Below, piece after piece: positions 36,283-37,439 of a stretch of 37,439 nucleotides of DNA. Below the pieces are notes generated by a model. It was given only the letters and a program-made list of their open reading frames with translations. It ran no database searches and was not told the DNA's origin. The position numbers and the translations under genes are program-made. Source of the DNA: Prochlorococcus sp. AG-363-B05 (GTDB taxonomy: Bacteria > Cyanobacteriota > Cyanobacteriia > PCC-6307 > Cyanobiaceae); NCBI GenBank assembly GCA_003278445.1, contig QCFD01000007.1:1-37439 (forward strand). The letters are read 5' to 3'. How positions within the stretch are numbered: position 1 is the stretch's first letter; each line of letters opens with the position of its first letter.

Positions 36283-37439
36283 AAATCAGGAGCTTCTAAG
36301 CAAGCTAAAGCAGTAAACATACCTTTCGCCTTATTTAAAGTTTCTTGATACTCATTAGAAGGAATAGAATCAGCAACAACACCTGCCCCAGCTTGAACTT
36401 CAACACTAAAATCATTTTGATTATTCTTACGAACAACCATCGTTCGGATAGTAATAGCTGTATTTAATGCGCCATTCAAATCAATAGAGCCATAAACACC
36501 AGAATAAGGTCCTCGACGGTGTTTTTCTAATTGATTGATTAGTTGCATTGCTCTTATCTTTGGAGCTCCACTAACAGTCCCAGCAGGGAAAGAAGCAATC
36601 AACAAATCCCAAACATCTTTTCCTACTTCTAGAATTCCTTCCACCTCGCTGACTATATGCATTACATGAGAATATTTTTCTATAACCATTAACTCTTTTA
36701 CAAATACACTGCCTGGGCAACAAACTCGGCCTAAATCATTTCGACCTAGATCTACTAACATCACGTGCTCAGCTCTTTCTTTAGGATCTTTTAAAAGATC
36801 TTTCTCCAAAGTTGCATCTTCAAAATCATTGTCACCTCTTGGACGAGTTCCAGCAATTGGTCTCAAACTAGCCTGAATCCCTTTTTCTGTTTGTTGAGCC
36901 TTGACCATAACCTCTGGACTTGAACCAATCAGTTGCCAATCTCCAAAATCAAAAAACGCCATAAATGGAGAAGGATTTACCATCCTCAAGCTTCTATATA
37001 ATTCAAAAGGTTTTTGTATGACATTAGACTCCAATTTCTGACTCAAAACCAACTGAAATACATCACCTTTTTTAATAAATTCTTTTGCCGATTTAACACT
37101 CTTTTCAAATTCTATTTTTGTTGTTTTGTATTTCATATCAAGTGATCTATTTCCTTTTTCACTCCACTTTAAAGACTTTATAGGCTTTAAAGGAGCAGCC
37201 ATCAAATCTTGCAGTTCATCAATTTGTCCACAGGCAACTTCATAAGCTTTTTCAGGAGACACTCCATCACTAACATTTCCATATGCAACCGCTGTTATTA
37301 AGCGTTTGACTTGATCAAAGATCAGAATTTTATCCATAAACATCCAAATACCATCAGGTAGATCTTGATCAGATAAGTCATGGATAGGTACTGAGGGCTC
37401 AATCCATTGAATTAGTTCATATCCCCACATTCCAAAGAG
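36279..37439 (-). CDS. trpE: Anthranilate synthase component I (partial)
   Basis: Makes anthranilate from chorismate and glutamine with TrpG, the first step of tryptophan synthesis. The frame is open to the window edge (upstream codons read LFG before MWGYELIQWIEP), so the first 120 or so residues lie outside. The chorismate-binding part is complete. Visible motifs are FQLVLSQKLES, IGSSPEVMVKAQ, PIAGTRPRGDND, LVDLGRNDLGRVC, PAGTVSGAPKIRAMQLI and YSGVYGSIDLNGALN. The feedback-binding LLES-like N-terminal motif cannot be checked. PabB or a salicylate-type homologue is less likely but possible, because the N-terminus is missing. Confidence 0.88.
   Translation of the reverse strand, partial: LFGMWGYELIQWIEPSVPIHDLSDQDLPDGIWMFMDKILIFDQVKRLITAVAYGNVSDGVSPEKAYEVACGQIDELQDLMAAPLKPIKSLKWSEKGNRSLDMKYKTTKIEFEKSVKSAKEFIKKGDVFQLVLSQKLESNVIQKPFELYRSLRMVNPSPFMAFFDFGDWQLIGSSPEVMVKAQQTEKGIQASLRPIAGTRPRGDNDFEDATLEKDLLKDPKERAEHVMLVDLGRNDLGRVCCPGSVFVKELMVIEKYSHVMHIVSEVEGILEVGKDVWDLLIASFPAGTVSGAPKIRAMQLINQLEKHRRGPYSGVYGSIDLNGALNTAITIRTMVVRKNNQNDFSVEVQAGAGVVADSIPSNEYQETLNKAKGMFTALACLEAPDL

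Overview
The window looks like a piece of a small, AT-rich marine picocyanobacterial chromosome, most likely a Prochlorococcus of low-light-adapted type. The supporting genes are ndhN (NDH-1 subunit), ldpA (circadian input), a CrtD/CrtH-like carotenoid enzyme, a DUF2839 protein, a CAAD-domain membrane protein, the cyanobacterial type of glutamate-cysteine ligase and a 0.97-kDa-per-residue-scale (968-residue) PEP carboxylase. The strain assignment is inference; the cyanobacterial assignment is firm.

Layout. Positions 1-3066 hold prfA (+), an HNH-nuclease-fold protein (-), alanine racemase alr (+) and tRNA-Ser(GCU) (+). From 16226 down to 3257 on the minus strand runs the S10/spc/alpha ribosomal protein supercluster: rplC-rplD-rplW-rplB-rpsS-rplV-rpsC-rplP-rpmC-rpsQ-rplN-rplX-rplE-rpsH-rplF-rplR-rpsE-rplO-secY-adk-rpmJ-rpsM-rpsK-rpoA and a broken rplQ. 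Intergenic gaps are small and several genes overlap. A hairpin with a U tract sits between rplX and rplE and may act as an internal attenuator.

The most striking spot is the end of this cluster. rplQ (ribosomal protein L17) keeps only about its first 52 codons and then runs into exactly four 18-bp tandem repeats. prfA, which in cyanobacteria normally lies downstream of rplQ on the same strand, is here on the opposite strand a few genes away. This pattern is what an inversion with one breakpoint inside rplQ would leave.

From 16596 rightwards: ndhN and ldpA (+), tRNA-Gln(UUG) and a HAD-like hydrolase (+), recA (+) with a recognisable cyanobacterial LexA box, DUF2839 and a DinG-like protein without visible helicase motifs (-), tyrA (+) converging on a carotenoid desaturase/isomerase-like gene (-), a fructosamine-kinase-like gene (+), a CAAD protein (-), a JAMM protease plus MoeB/ThiF-rhodanese pair (+), a tandem-duplicated CobO-like protein (-), larE (+), speD and recF (-), tRNA-Arg(CCG) (+), then a minus-strand group trpE (cut by the window edge)-gshA-ppc-GNAT acetyltransferase.

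Most genes are housekeeping. Points that deserve a second look are the broken rplQ and its repeats, the missing ordinary start codon of recF, an apparent one-base frameshift at the start of ppc, the helicase-like protein lacking its motor motifs beside recA, the doubled CobO protein, and the JAMM/E1 pair. No prophage, transposase, CRISPR array or clear mobile element was seen.
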